Below are positions 51,477 to 60,739 of a stretch of DNA of 64,000 nt, in pieces (within the stretch, counting starts at the first letter, position 1; every line of letters begins with the position of its first letter). The DNA is from Flexivirga caeni (lineage in GTDB: Bacteria; Actinomycetota; Actinomycetes; Actinomycetales; Dermatophilaceae): contig NZ_RJJQ01000001.1 in assembly GCF_003724155.1 (NCBI RefSeq), positions 310,001 through 374,000 on the forward strand, read 5' to 3'. The notes beneath the pieces are model-generated. The model was given only the letters and a program-made list of their open reading frames with translations. It was not told where the DNA came from and searched no databases. The translations under genes and the position numbers were made by a program.

Positions 51477-52565
51477 TCAGGCGTCGTAGTCGACGGTGAC
51501 CTCGTCGCTGATCGGGAAGCTCTGGCAGGTGAGCACGAAACCCTGCTCGACCTCGGCGTCCTCCAGGGCGTAGTTGCGGGCCATCTCGACCTCGCCGGAG
51601 GTGACTCTCGCGCGGCAGGTGCCGCAGACGCCGCCCTTGCACGCGAACGGCATGTCCGGTCGCTTGCTCTGCGCTGAGTCGAGCACCGTCGTGGTCTTCG
51701 GAGCTGCGAAGGTGGTGTTGCGACCATCGAGCACCACTGTCAACGCAGCGGTTTCACCCTCGATGACCGCGTCGGCGTGGCGCAGCTGTGGCGGCGGCGC
51801 GTCGACATAGAAGAGTTCGTAGTGGATGCGCTCCGCCGCGACGCCCAACTCCGCCAGCACCGTCCGGCACTCCTGCAGCATCTCCATCGGACCGCACAGC
51901 CAGACATGGTCGACCGTGTCCAGCGGCACCAGCTCCCGCAGGATGGTCCGCAACCGATCGCCTTCAAGCCGACCGGAGAACAGCTCGACGTCGCGCGCCT
52001 CCCGGGAGAGCACGTGAATCAGGTCGAACCGCTGATGATTCGCGTTCTTCAGGTCCGCGAGTTCCTCGGCGAACATCACCGTGTTCGTCGTCCGGTTGCC
52101 ATAGAGCACCGTCACGGATGAATCCGGATTGCCCACAACCGAACTCGCGATCGACAGCATCGGCGTGATGCCTGAGCCGGCCGCGATGCACAGGTGCTGG
52201 GCGGCACGGTCGGGGTCGGCCCGGAAGCTGCCGCTCGGACGCTGCACCTCCACGATGTCGCCGGGCCGCACCTCGCGCACCAGCCACCGCGAGAACAGAC
52301 CGTCCGGGATCTCGCGCACCCCGATCCGCGGCAGGCTCCCGACCGGGGAACTGATCGAATAGGTGCGGCGGTGCTCGACCCCGTCCACGATGCGACGCAG
52401 GGTCAGCGCTTGCCCTGCGGCAAAAGCGAATTCGTCGGCCAGCTCTTCCGGCACGTCGAACGTCACCGCCACGGAATCGTCGGTCAACTGCTCCACGTCA
52501 CGCACCACCAGCGGGCGGAACGGCGCCGTGCGGGAGTTGATGCCGGTCTCTGTGGTCACGGTCAT
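51477..52565 (-). CDS. paaE: Phenylacetyl-CoA epoxidase reductase subunit
   Basis: 362 residues: FAD domain (RTYSISSPVGSLPRIGVR), NAD domain (IAAGSGITPMLSIASSV) and a C-terminal plant-type 2Fe-2S domain (CKGGVCGTCRARV, last Cys in FVLTCQ). It passes electrons from NADPH to the di-iron PaaA. It is the last gene of the paaABCDE operon, 2 nt after paaD. Confidence 0.94.
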   Translation of the reverse strand: MTVTTETGINSRTAPFRPLVVRDVEQLTDDSVAVTFDVPEELADEFAFAAGQALTLRRIVDGVEHRRTYSISSPVGSLPRIGVREIPDGLFSRWLVREVRPGDIVEVQRPSGSFRADPDRAAQHLCIAAGSGITPMLSIASSVVGNPDSSVTVLYGNRTTNTVMFAEELADLKNANHQRFDLIHVLSREARDVELFSGRLEGDRLRTILRELVPLDTVDHVWLCGPMEMLQECRTVLAELGVAAERIHYELFYVDAPPPQLRHADAVIEGETAALTVVLDGRNTTFAAPKTTTVLDSAQSKRPDMPFACKGGVCGTCRARVTSGEVEMARNYALEDAEVEQGFVLTCQSFPISDEVTVDYDA

Positions 52566-52567
52566 GA

Positions 52568-53080
52568 TTAGTGCTCTTTCAGGTGGTCGAAGGGCTCACC
52601 GCACGCGCGACACCGATAGAGCGCCTTGCACGCGGTGCTGCCGAACTCGCTGGTCACCTCCGTGTCGCCGGACCCGCACTGCGGGCACTGTATGGCGCGG
52701 CGCTTCGGTTTCAGAGTCAACGCAATCGGGCCGCGGGAGGACGTCCCAGGTGGGGAAATGCCGTTCTCCCGCAACGCTTTCCGCCCTTCGTCACTGATCC
52801 AGTCGGAGGTCCACGGTGGGCTGAGCTGGACCCGCACCCGCACCGGCGCGATGCCCGCCTCGGTCAGCCGGCGCACCAGATCATCACGCATCGCCGCCAT
52901 CGCAGGGCACCCGGTGTAGGTCGGGGTGATCGAGACTACGATGGCGCCGACCGCGTCCTGCTCGACATTGCGCAGCACGCCCAAGTCGGCCAGGGTCAGC
53001 ATCGGCAACTCCGGATCGGTCACTTCGGATGCGATCGCCCAAACACGTTGCAGGTCAGTGCCTTTCAGCGTCGCCACCAT
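52568..53080 (-). CDS. paaD: Phenylacetate pathway protein PaaD
   Basis: About 170 residues. The MIP18/DUF59 domain (VTDPELPMLTLADLGVLRNV, TYTGCPAM) is followed by a zinc ribbon (CPQCGSGDTEVTSEFGSTAC, YRCRACGEPF). PaaD is thought to help iron-sulfur or di-iron maturation of the epoxidase. I use ATG 53080, 5 nt after the paaC stop; an in-frame GTG at 53092 would overlap paaC. Confidence 0.92.
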   Translation of the reverse strand: MVATLKGTDLQRVWAIASEVTDPELPMLTLADLGVLRNVEQDAVGAIVVSITPTYTGCPAMAAMRDDLVRRLTEAGIAPVRVRVQLSPPWTSDWISDEGRKALRENGISPPGTSSRGPIALTLKPKRRAIQCPQCGSGDTEVTSEFGSTACKALYRCRACGEPFDHLKEH

Positions 53081-53085
53081 CAGCG

Positions 53086-54012
53086 TCACCACCGGCCCCT
53101 CGGGTGGGCGCGGGCGACGACCTGCATCTCCGCGAGCATCCGGGAGAGCGCCTCGGAGTGCATACCCTGCCGTCCGGCCCTCCCCCGGACACGTGCCAGC
53201 CCAGGGACGTCCGGGGCCGTCATACCGCCGACGGCCAGCACCTGATCGAGCACGACGCCGACCTCCAGTGCGACCGCGGCAGGGTCGACGCCGACGGTGC
53301 GTTCGGTGTCCGTGCCCTCCCCCAGCTCAGGGATCAGCGGCCAGACCGCGCGCATGGCGTCAGTCAGCCGGCGGCGCGACTCCGACGTGCCACCGGCCAG
53401 GGTCACGAACCACCGACCCGCGAAATCCCGATGATAGGCAAGTTCTTTCACGCCCTTCGCCGCGATCGCCGACACCACCGCGTCCGGGTGACCGACCAGC
53501 CGCTCGAAGATCGCCAGGCGCCACGTCGACAGCACCAGCAGCCGGGTCACCAGCTCAGCGAAGTCGCCGTTCGGAGTCTCGGCCAGCCGCACGTTGCGGA
53601 AGTCTCCGGCCTCGCGGAAGAACGCCAGCCGGTCCTCGTCCGGCACCGGCGACCCCTCCGGCAGCACGGGCACAATCGACGAATCAGCGGCAGCCGCCCG
53701 GGCCAGCAGCAGCCGCGCCTGTCCGACCAGGTCGAGCGCCAGATTGGCGATCGCGATGTCCTCTTCGAGGTCCGGCGCACGGCTCGTCCACTCCGACAAG
53801 CGGTGCGCGTAAACCAGCGCGTCATCGCCCAACATCAGGCAATACTGCGCCAATTCGGCTGCGTCGAGCCCGTCGGGGATGGTCGTGTCGACCCCGGCAA
53901 GCGGGTCCTCGAAGTCCGTGCCGAACGCCCAGTGCGCGTCGTTGCTGAGCAGCCCGGCATACGCGTTGTCGTGCGCGTCCTCAGCGTCCTGCTGGATGTG
54001 GATGTCGTTCAT
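53086..54012 (-). CDS. paaC: Phenylacetyl-CoA epoxidase structural subunit
   Basis: 308 residues, ferritin-like helical fold related to PaaA but used for structure. Family blocks include LMLGDDALVYAHRLSEWTSR, LANLALDLVGQARLLL and KELAYHRDFAGRW. It forms the core with PaaA. The 73-nt gap to paaB has no gene. Confidence 0.93.
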   Translation of the reverse strand: MNDIHIQQDAEDAHDNAYAGLLSNDAHWAFGTDFEDPLAGVDTTIPDGLDAAELAQYCLMLGDDALVYAHRLSEWTSRAPDLEEDIAIANLALDLVGQARLLLARAAAADSSIVPVLPEGSPVPDEDRLAFFREAGDFRNVRLAETPNGDFAELVTRLLVLSTWRLAIFERLVGHPDAVVSAIAAKGVKELAYHRDFAGRWFVTLAGGTSESRRRLTDAMRAVWPLIPELGEGTDTERTVGVDPAAVALEVGVVLDQVLAVGGMTAPDVPGLARVRGRAGRQGMHSEALSRMLAEMQVVARAHPRGRW

Positions 54013-54085
54013 AAGGTTCCTTGAGATCTACCGAGCATCGAACCCGGGGTCCCCGGCGAAGCGGAGGAGAACTTCGTGGGGTGGG

Positions 54086-54379
54086 TCACATGTGAGGGAC
54101 GTTGGAAGGGATGTCGTAGAACGTCGGATGCCGGTAGACCTTGTCACCGCTGGGCGCGAAGAGCGGGTCCTTCTCCTGCGGGCTGGAAGCGGTGATGTCG
54201 GCCGACGGCACCACCCAGATCGACACGCCCTCGTTGCGCCGGGTGTAGACGTCCCGCGCATGACGCAATGCGAGCTCGGCGTCCGGCGCGTGCAGCGAGC
54301 CAACATGCACGTGGTTCAGGCCGCGCTTGCTGCGGATGAAAACCTCGTAAAGCGGCCATTCTGCTTGGTTCTCAGTCAT
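54086..54379 (-). CDS. paaB: Phenylacetyl-CoA epoxidase subunit PaaB
   Basis: 97 residues, a normal length for the family: [40 protein letters not shown]. It holds epoxidase dimers together. The ATG at 54379 overlaps the paaA end by 8 nt, so the two are translationally coupled. Confidence 0.94.
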   Translation of the reverse strand: MTENQAEWPLYEVFIRSKRGLNHVHVGSLHAPDAELALRHARDVYTRRNEGVSIWVVPSADITASSPQEKDPLFAPSGDKVYRHPTFYDIPSNVPHM

Positions 54380-55316
54380 TCTCGTCCGCCCTCGCCTTCG
54401 CCGCGAACGCCAGGGCAGCCTCGCGGACCCAGGCGCCGTCGTCATACGCCGCCTTGCGGTGCGCGATCCGCTGCGTGTTGCAGGGGCCGTTGCCCTTGAC
54501 GACCTGCCAGAACTCGTCCCAGTCGGGCTCGCCGAAGTCGTAGGAACCGCGCTCCTCGTTCCACTGCAGCTCCGGGTCGGGGAAGGTCACCCCGAGCGCT
54601 TCGGCCTGCGGCACCGACATGTCGACAAACCGTTGGCGCAGTTCGTCATTCGTGTGCCGTTTGATGCCCCACTCCATCGACTGCGCGGTGTTCGGCGAGT
54701 CGCCGTCGGGCGGACCGAACATCATCAGCGCCGGCCACCAGAAGCGGTTGACCGACTCCTGCACCATGGCGCGTTGCTCGTCGGTGCCGCGCATCATCGT
54801 CATCAGCAGCTCATACCCCTGCCGCTGGTGGAACGACTCCTCCTTGCAGATCCGGATCATCGCCCGGCCGTACGGCCCGTATGACGTCCGGCAGAGCGGC
54901 ACCTGGTTGCAGATCGCGGCACCGTCGACCAGCCAGCCGATGGAGCCGACGTCTGCATACGTCAGGGTCGGGTAGTTGAAGATCGAGGAATACTTCTGCT
55001 TCCCCTCGATCAGCCGCCGGGTCAGCTCGTCGCGCGAGACCCCGAGCGTCTCGGTCGCCGAATAGAGGTAGAGCCCGTGCCCGGCCTCGTCCTGCACCTT
55101 CGCCAAGAGCACCGCCTTGCGACGCAGCGACGGCGCGCGGGTGATCCAGTTGCCCTCCGGCTGCATGCCGATGATCTCCGAATGCGCATGCTGCGCAACC
55201 TGCCGGATCAGCGTCTGGCGATACTTCTCCGGCATCCAGTCGCGCGGCTCGATGCGGTCGCCCGCGCCGATGGTCGCGTCGAAGGCCTTCTCAAGCGGCG
55301 CCTCGTCCACCTGCAC
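54372..55316 (-). CDS. paaA: Phenylacetyl-CoA epoxidase catalytic subunit
   Basis: 314 residues. The di-iron sites are the two E-x2-H pairs in [15 protein letters not shown] and [13 protein letters not shown]. It epoxidises the ring of phenylacetyl-CoA with O2. Start GTG 55316 has a perfect AGGAGG 4-7 nt upstream. First gene of the operon, divergent from paaZ with a shared palindrome. Confidence 0.95.
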   Translation of the reverse strand: MQVDEAPLEKAFDATIGAGDRIEPRDWMPEKYRQTLIRQVAQHAHSEIIGMQPEGNWITRAPSLRRKAVLLAKVQDEAGHGLYLYSATETLGVSRDELTRRLIEGKQKYSSIFNYPTLTYADVGSIGWLVDGAAICNQVPLCRTSYGPYGRAMIRICKEESFHQRQGYELLMTMMRGTDEQRAMVQESVNRFWWPALMMFGPPDGDSPNTAQSMEWGIKRHTNDELRQRFVDMSVPQAEALGVTFPDPELQWNEERGSYDFGEPDWDEFWQVVKGNGPCNTQRIAHRKAAYDDGAWVREAALAFAAKARADEND

Positions 55317-55334
55317 GACATCCTCCTATTTACA

Positions 55335-55349
55335 GACCGAATGGTCAGT
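55335..55349. promoter_or_regulatory. Operator-like palindrome between paaA and paaZ
   Basis: GACC-GAAT-GGTC (55335-55346), also readable as ACCGA-N4-TCAGT (55336-55349). This resembles the ACYGA-N4-TCRGT type that I recall for TetR-family PaaR regulators of actinobacteria. It lies between the divergent starts, so it could control both units. Confidence 0.6.
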
Positions 55350-55398
55350 TATTAGTCTGGCATGTGATGGCGCCGATGGCAACGACAAGGGAGTGCCC

Positions 55399-57426
55399 GT
55401 GACAGACGCACGCACGCTGGAGAGCTACGCAGCCGGATCCTGGTTCCGGTCCGACGCCGAGGGACAGCCCCTGGCCGACGCCACGACCGGCGAGACCGTG
55501 GCGCGGATCAGCAGCAGTGGCCTCGACCTGGCCGCAATGGTGCGGCACGCCAAGCAGGTCGGCGGCCCGGCCGTGCGCGCACTCACCTTCCACCAGCGCG
55601 CGCTGCTGATGAAGGACGTCGCGACCTACCTCTCGCGGCCGGAGATCAAGGACGAGCTGTATGACGTGTCCTTCAGAACCGGTGCGACCACGAAGGATTC
55701 GTGGATCGACATCGACGGCGGCATCGGCACGGTCTTCAGCTACTCGGGCAAGGCCCGCCGCGAACTACCCAACTCCACCATTGCCCCCGACGGCCCACCG
55801 GAGCCGCTCGGCAAGGGCGGCACCTTCCTCGGGCAGCACGTCTTCACCTCGCGCCCGGGCGTCGCGGTGGAGATCAACGCCTTCAACTTCCCGGTCTGGG
55901 GCATGCTCGAAAAGCTCGCACCGGCCTTCATCGCCGGACTGCCGAGCATCGTCAAACCGGCCAGCCAGACGGCGTACCTCACCGAGCTCACCGTCCGCCG
56001 GATCATCGAGTCCGGCATCCTGCCCGAGGGCACGCTGCAACTGCTGTGCGGCAGCGCCGGCACCCTGCTCGACGAACTCACCGTGCAGGACTCGGTCGCC
56101 TTCACCGGATCCGCCCACACAGCGGGTGTGCTGCGACGGCACGAGTCCGTCGTGTCGGGCGGCGTTTCCCTTGGGGTGGAAGCGGATTCGCTGAACTGCT
56201 CGGTGCTCGGTGCCGACGTCACCGCGGACGACCCCGAGTTCGACCTCTTCGTGCGCGGCGTCGTCGCCGAGATGACGGTCAAGGCAGGGCAGAAGTGCAC
56301 CGCCATCCGCCGGGTCATCGTGCCCGAGCCGATGGTGCAGCCGGTGATCGACGCGATCAGCGCCCGGCTCGACCGGATCACCGTCGGTGACCCGCGCGAC
56401 GAGGCGACCCGTATGGGTCCGCTCTCATCTCTCGCCCAGCGGGACGAGGTCCGCAAGGCGATCGAGGCGCTGCGATCGAGCGCCGACGTCGTGTATGGCG
56501 ACCCCAACGCGGCTCTCGGCGACGCCCGCGGCGCATTCCTCGGGCCGGTGCTGCTGCGCACCCACCCCGGTTCGACCCAGATGCACGACGTCGAACCCTT
56601 CGGACCGGTGGCATCAGTCGTCGGATACGGATCTACCTCGGACGCGGTGGAATTGGCCGCTCGCGGCAAGGGCAGTCTGGTCGGTTCGGTAGTCACGCAC
56701 GACCCCGACGTGGCCCGCGAGCTCGTGCAAGGACTCGCGCCGTGGCACGGCCGCATCCTCGTGCTGGACCGCGACGACGCGAAGGAGTCGACCGGCCACG
56801 GTTCGCCGCTTCCGGTGCTGGTGCACGGCGGTCCGGGCCGGGCGGGTGGTGGCGAAGAACTCGGTGGGGTCCGCGGCATCCTGCACCACCTGCAGCGCAC
56901 CGCCATCCAAGGGTCGCCCGACATGCTGACCGCGATCACCGGTCGCTGGACGACCGGCTCCGCCCGGGACGCCACCGGCATGCATCCCTTCCGGAAGTCG
57001 TTGGCGCAGTTGCGGATCGGCGACACGATCGCGACGGCCAGCCGCACGGTCACCCTCACCGACATCGACGACTTCGCCGCGAAGACCGGCGACACGTTCT
57101 ATGCGCACACCGACCCCGAAGCGGCCGCGCGCAACCCGATCTTCGGCGGCATCGTCGCGCACGGTTACCTCGTCGTGTCGCTGGCGGCTGGGCTCTTTGT
57201 CGAGCCCAGCCCGGGTCCGGTGCTCGCGAACTTCGGCATCGACAACCTGCGCTTCCTGACTCCCGTGCGGGCGGGCGACTCGATCAGCGTGCTGCTTACC
57301 GCGAAGCAGATCACGCCGCGGCAGTCCGCCGACTACGGCGAGGTGCGCTGGGACTGCCTGGTGAGCAACCAGGACGGCGAGCCGGTCGCGACATACGACG
57401 TGCTGACGCTCGTCGCCAAGGAGTAG
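55399..57426 (+). CDS. paaZ: Bifunctional oxepin-CoA hydrolase / aldehyde dehydrogenase
   Basis: 675 residues. N-terminal aldehyde dehydrogenase (NAFNFPVWGMLEKLAPAF; catalytic Cys in VKAGQKCTAIRR) and C-terminal MaoC-type hydratase (FAAKTGDTFYAHTDPEAAAR, then NPIFGGIVAHGYLVVSLAAG). It opens the oxepin-CoA ring and oxidises the resulting aldehyde. Start GTG 55399 with AAGGGAG; a GTG two codons upstream is possible. Other paa genes (paaG, paaF, paaH, paaJ, paaK) are not in the window. Confidence 0.93.
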   Translation: MTDARTLESYAAGSWFRSDAEGQPLADATTGETVARISSSGLDLAAMVRHAKQVGGPAVRALTFHQRALLMKDVATYLSRPEIKDELYDVSFRTGATTKDSWIDIDGGIGTVFSYSGKARRELPNSTIAPDGPPEPLGKGGTFLGQHVFTSRPGVAVEINAFNFPVWGMLEKLAPAFIAGLPSIVKPASQTAYLTELTVRRIIESGILPEGTLQLLCGSAGTLLDELTVQDSVAFTGSAHTAGVLRRHESVVSGGVSLGVEADSLNCSVLGADVTADDPEFDLFVRGVVAEMTVKAGQKCTAIRRVIVPEPMVQPVIDAISARLDRITVGDPRDEATRMGPLSSLAQRDEVRKAIEALRSSADVVYGDPNAALGDARGAFLGPVLLRTHPGSTQMHDVEPFGPVASVVGYGSTSDAVELAARGKGSLVGSVVTHDPDVARELVQGLAPWHGRILVLDRDDAKESTGHGSPLPVLVHGGPGRAGGGEELGGVRGILHHLQRTAIQGSPDMLTAITGRWTTGSARDATGMHPFRKSLAQLRIGDTIATASRTVTLTDIDDFAAKTGDTFYAHTDPEAAARNPIFGGIVAHGYLVVSLAAGLFVEPSPGPVLANFGIDNLRFLTPVRAGDSISVLLTAKQITPRQSADYGEVRWDCLVSNQDGEPVATYDVLTLVAKE

Positions 57427-57882
57427 CTAGCGCGCCCGGCAGTCGGCACAGGTGCCGAGCAACGCCGCGTGCTGCGCCTCGAGCTCGAAGCCGAGGCCGT
57501 CGCGGACCCGCTGCGCCAGCGGTGCCAGCCAGTCGGCAGGTATGTCGAAGAACCGCTCGCACGTCGCGCACTGCAGATGGGCGTGGCCGACCGGAGCGCC
57601 CGCCGAGTGCCGTAGGTGGTAGATCGTGGCGCTGTTCGGGACGTGGGTGTGCGCCACGATGCCGAGCTCGGCCAGGGACTGCAGCGAGCGGTAGACCGTC
57701 GCGCGATGCACCCCCGGCTCCGCATCGTCCACGCACGCGGCAATCTCCTCAGCGCACAGGTGCCCGTTGGCTCCGTCGAGCACCTGGAGCACGGCGCGCC
57801 GGGCCACTGTGACCCGCTCGCCCTTGGCGCGCAGCAACTGCACCGCTTCGGCCACTGCGGGGGAATCCTCGCTCTGGCGCAT
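57427..57882 (-). CDS. Fur-family transcriptional regulator
   Basis: 151 residues. Winged helix (VTVARRAVLQVLDGANGHL, VHRATVYRSLQSLAELGIV) and metal domain (GHAHLQCATCERFFDIP, GTCADCRAR) with both CxxC pairs of the structural zinc site. Zur, Fur and PerR cannot be separated by eye; the VHRATVYRSL and short His-poor loop are closer to Zur/FurB-like proteins. Its stop codon is directly adjacent to the paaZ stop. The 260 nt upstream to the next gene hold no other gene and no box I can name. Confidence 0.88.
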   Translation of the reverse strand: MRQSEDSPAVAEAVQLLRAKGERVTVARRAVLQVLDGANGHLCAEEIAACVDDAEPGVHRATVYRSLQSLAELGIVAHTHVPNSATIYHLRHSAGAPVGHAHLQCATCERFFDIPADWLAPLAQRVRDGLGFELEAQHAALLGTCADCRAR

Positions 57883-58142
57883 CGCACACCTCCTGCCCCA
57901 AACCGTCCCGTGGCAGCCCGACCGGTCCAGCTCCCGCGCGAAACGGGCGCGGAAAACGGCCCGTGCGCGCCGACCATGTCGTGGTCAATCTTCGCACAAT
58001 AAACTTCGGTGCCCGCGACGCTCCGCGACGACCGCCCCGCCGCCTCGCGGCCGCCCGGACGAACTCCGACTACCATCCGTGTGGGCAGACCGCTGCCCGG
58101 TAAGGTTCGAAGTCGCCTGATTTCGTCGAGAGGATCCAACGG

Positions 58143-59996
58143 GTGCGCGTGAAGACAACGGTCAGCGAGATCGCCTGGGACCGGGTGCACCTTGGCCTGC
58201 TGATCCGGATCGACGACATCGATCCGGCCGCTGCTCCCGCACCGGCACCGGCCGACCCGCTCGCCGAGCCCGAACCCCTCCTGATCGCCGAGCCGTTCGA
58301 CGCTCCGGTCGACCAGGTGCTCGACTGCATCGCGCCGCAGGATTTCGTGCCGCCGGAACCCCCAGCCGACCGCGCGGCGCTCGCACCGCAGCTGGGTTTC
58401 GCGCTCCGGGACGGCATCCGGATGCTTGAGGTCCCCGTCGAGATCGATAACGACGGCAGCTACCGGATCACCATCAACATCACCAATTTCCACAAGCGCA
58501 AGGCAGTGCCGAACGGCTCCTGGAAGCTCGTGCCGACCTACGGTGGAGTCGCCGTCGGCCCCGGCGCGACCTTCCCGCTGAACCGGTTCGAGGAACTTGA
58601 GCCGGCATCGCGCAGCTACCTCTACAACAAGAATCTCTCGGCATACGTCGTCAAGTTCGACGTCACCGAGGACGACGTCCGGCCCGAGTTCCTGGTGCGC
58701 TGCTATGCCTTCGGCCGCGGCGCCGGCAAGAAGACGCGCAACCCGTTGCGCAAGCTGCAGCAGAAGGTCACCGGTCATGACACCCGGGTCAAGCTGGCCA
58801 ACAACCTCTATCGCGTGGCGCGCGCCGTCCGGCCCCCCAACGGCAAGCGGATCCTCTTCGCCTCGGAGGCACGCACCGCGATCGGCGGCAACCTGCTGCA
58901 GGTCCGGGACCGGATGGTCGAGCGCGGCCTGGACCAGGAATACGAGTTCCGCTACTCCTTCCGCATCCCCCAGACCGCGACCAAACTCGGCACCGCACGC
59001 ACCATCTGGCTGATCGCCACGTCCGACTACGTGCTGATCGACGACTACTTCAGCATGCTGCTCGGGCTCAAGCTCGATCCGCGGACCGTGCTGGTGCAAC
59101 TGTGGCACGCCGGCAGCGGCTTCAAGACGATCGGCTTCAGCCGGTTCGGCCGGTACGGGTCGCCCAAGCTGACGAATTCACACCGCACCTACACCTACGC
59201 CATCTGCGGGTCGACCCACCTCACCGGCGTGTATGCCGAGGCGTTCGGCATCGAGGAGAACGCCGTCATACCGACCGGGCTGCCGCGCATCGACGTCTTC
59301 CTCGACCCTGAGCGCACCGCGCGCGTGAAGGCCGAGTTCGCTTCTCGTTACCCTGGTTTCGTCGGCAAGCGAGTCATTCTCTTCGCGCCGACCTTCCGCG
59401 GCCGCGGGATCAAGGACGGCTATTACGACTACGACCGGCTGGACCTCGGCGCGATCCACGAGGCGATGGGAGACGATTCGGTCTTCCTCTTCCGGATGCA
59501 TCATTTCATCCACCAGGCGCCGCCGATCCCGGCACAGTATGCCGACCGGCTCTTCAATGTGGGCGACTACCCGGACACCAACGACCTGCTGCACAGCGTC
59601 GACGTGCTGATCACCGACTATTCCTCGATCATCTACGAGTTCTCCCTGCTCAACAGGCCCATGGTGTTCTTCGCCTACGACCAGGAGATCTACTCGGTCA
59701 CCCGCGGCTTCCACCGCGACTACGCGCTGACCGCACCGGGCAAGATCGTCGCAGACTCCGCCGGACTGGTGCGTGCTCTCGTCGAGAACGACTTCGACAC
59801 CTGGAAGGTCGCGGGCTTCCGCCGGGAGAACTTCGACCATGTCGACACCCACTCGTCCGACCGTGTCATCGACTGGCTGATCCTCGGCCGGCCGCAGGAG
59901 CGACAGCTCGAGACCGCAGCGGACCCGCACACCAGCGTCGACCAGGCATCCGGCGAGATCTCGCCCGACGCGATCGTCAGCGAAAGGACACCATGA
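58143..59996 (+). CDS. CDP-glycerol/CDP-ribitol glycerophosphotransferase-family protein
   Basis: 617 residues. The N-terminal 200 residues are an Ig-like or beta-rich region with a Pro/Ala linker. The C-terminal 370 are the TagF/TarF-like polymerase domain: LVQLWHAGSGFKTIGFSRFG, VIPTGLPRIDVFL, ILFAPTFRGRG, LFRMHHFIH, DVLITDYSSIIYEFSLLNRP. Such enzymes polymerise or transfer polyol phosphates in teichoic acids or capsules at the membrane face. It starts at GTG 58143 and overlaps the next gene by 4 nt. Confidence 0.9.
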   Translation: MRVKTTVSEIAWDRVHLGLLIRIDDIDPAAAPAPAPADPLAEPEPLLIAEPFDAPVDQVLDCIAPQDFVPPEPPADRAALAPQLGFALRDGIRMLEVPVEIDNDGSYRITINITNFHKRKAVPNGSWKLVPTYGGVAVGPGATFPLNRFEELEPASRSYLYNKNLSAYVVKFDVTEDDVRPEFLVRCYAFGRGAGKKTRNPLRKLQQKVTGHDTRVKLANNLYRVARAVRPPNGKRILFASEARTAIGGNLLQVRDRMVERGLDQEYEFRYSFRIPQTATKLGTARTIWLIATSDYVLIDDYFSMLLGLKLDPRTVLVQLWHAGSGFKTIGFSRFGRYGSPKLTNSHRTYTYAICGSTHLTGVYAEAFGIEENAVIPTGLPRIDVFLDPERTARVKAEFASRYPGFVGKRVILFAPTFRGRGIKDGYYDYDRLDLGAIHEAMGDDSVFLFRMHHFIHQAPPIPAQYADRLFNVGDYPDTNDLLHSVDVLITDYSSIIYEFSLLNRPMVFFAYDQEIYSVTRGFHRDYALTAPGKIVADSAGLVRALVENDFDTWKVAGFRRENFDHVDTHSSDRVIDWLILGRPQERQLETAADPHTSVDQASGEISPDAIVSERTP

Positions 59997-60739
59997 GCGC
60001 CCAGGGTGAGCAGAGCAGGCCGGCGAGCGTCGCCGTGATCTTCGCCGGGGGCGTCGGCTCCCGGATGGGCAAGGCGGCGGTGCCGAAGCAGTTCCTGGAG
60101 ATCCATGGCAAGCCGATCATCGTGCACACCCTGGAACACTTCCAGGATCACCCGGAGATCGACGCCATCGCCATCGCGATTCTGCCCGAGATGCGTGACC
60201 AGCTCGAGCGACTCGTGCGCTGGTACGACCTGTCCAAAGTGCGCTGGGTGGTCGATGGCGGCGCCACCGGGCAGGAGTCGCGGCACAACGCGCTCAAGGC
60301 GGTCTCGGCCGACTTCGAGGGCGACACGATCGTGCTGCTGCACGACGGCGTGCGCCCGCTCATCGACGCCGAGCTGATATCGGCGAACATCGCCGCTGCA
60401 CGCGAGCACGGCGCGGCGACGACCTGCACGAAATTTAACGAGACGATCGCCTCGTCCCCGTCCGAGGTGATCGTGGACATCATCCCGCGAGACACCATCT
60501 ACTCCGCGCAGGCACCGCAGACCTTCCAGCTCGACGAGGTGCTCAGCGCCTACGACCGCGCGGTGAGCGAGGGCGAGCACGACTCCATCGACTCGCTGTC
60601 CCTGATGTTCCGTTACGGCCACGAGGTGCACCGGGTCGAAGGTCCGCGGTCCAACATCAAGATCACCACGGCGGAGGACTTCTACATCTGCCGCACGTTC
60701 TTCGAGCTGATCGAGAATCGGCAGGTGACCGGGCTGTGA
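59993..60739 (+). CDS. IspD/TarI-like cytidylyltransferase
   Basis: 248 residues. VAVIFAGGVGSRMGKAAVPK with QFLEIHGKPIIVHTLE is the CTP-binding start; LLHDGVRPLIDAELI and APQTFQLDEV follow. IspD and TarI (ribitol-5-phosphate) share this fold. Its overlap with a CDP-polyol transferase gene favours TarI-type synthesis of a CDP-polyol over isoprenoid IspD. It overlaps both neighbours (ATGA, GTGA). Confidence 0.88.
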   Translation: MSAQGEQSRPASVAVIFAGGVGSRMGKAAVPKQFLEIHGKPIIVHTLEHFQDHPEIDAIAIAILPEMRDQLERLVRWYDLSKVRWVVDGGATGQESRHNALKAVSADFEGDTIVLLHDGVRPLIDAELISANIAAAREHGAATTCTKFNETIASSPSEVIVDIIPRDTIYSAQAPQTFQLDEVLSAYDRAVSEGEHDSIDSLSLMFRYGHEVHRVEGPRSNIKITTAEDFYICRTFFELIENRQVTGL

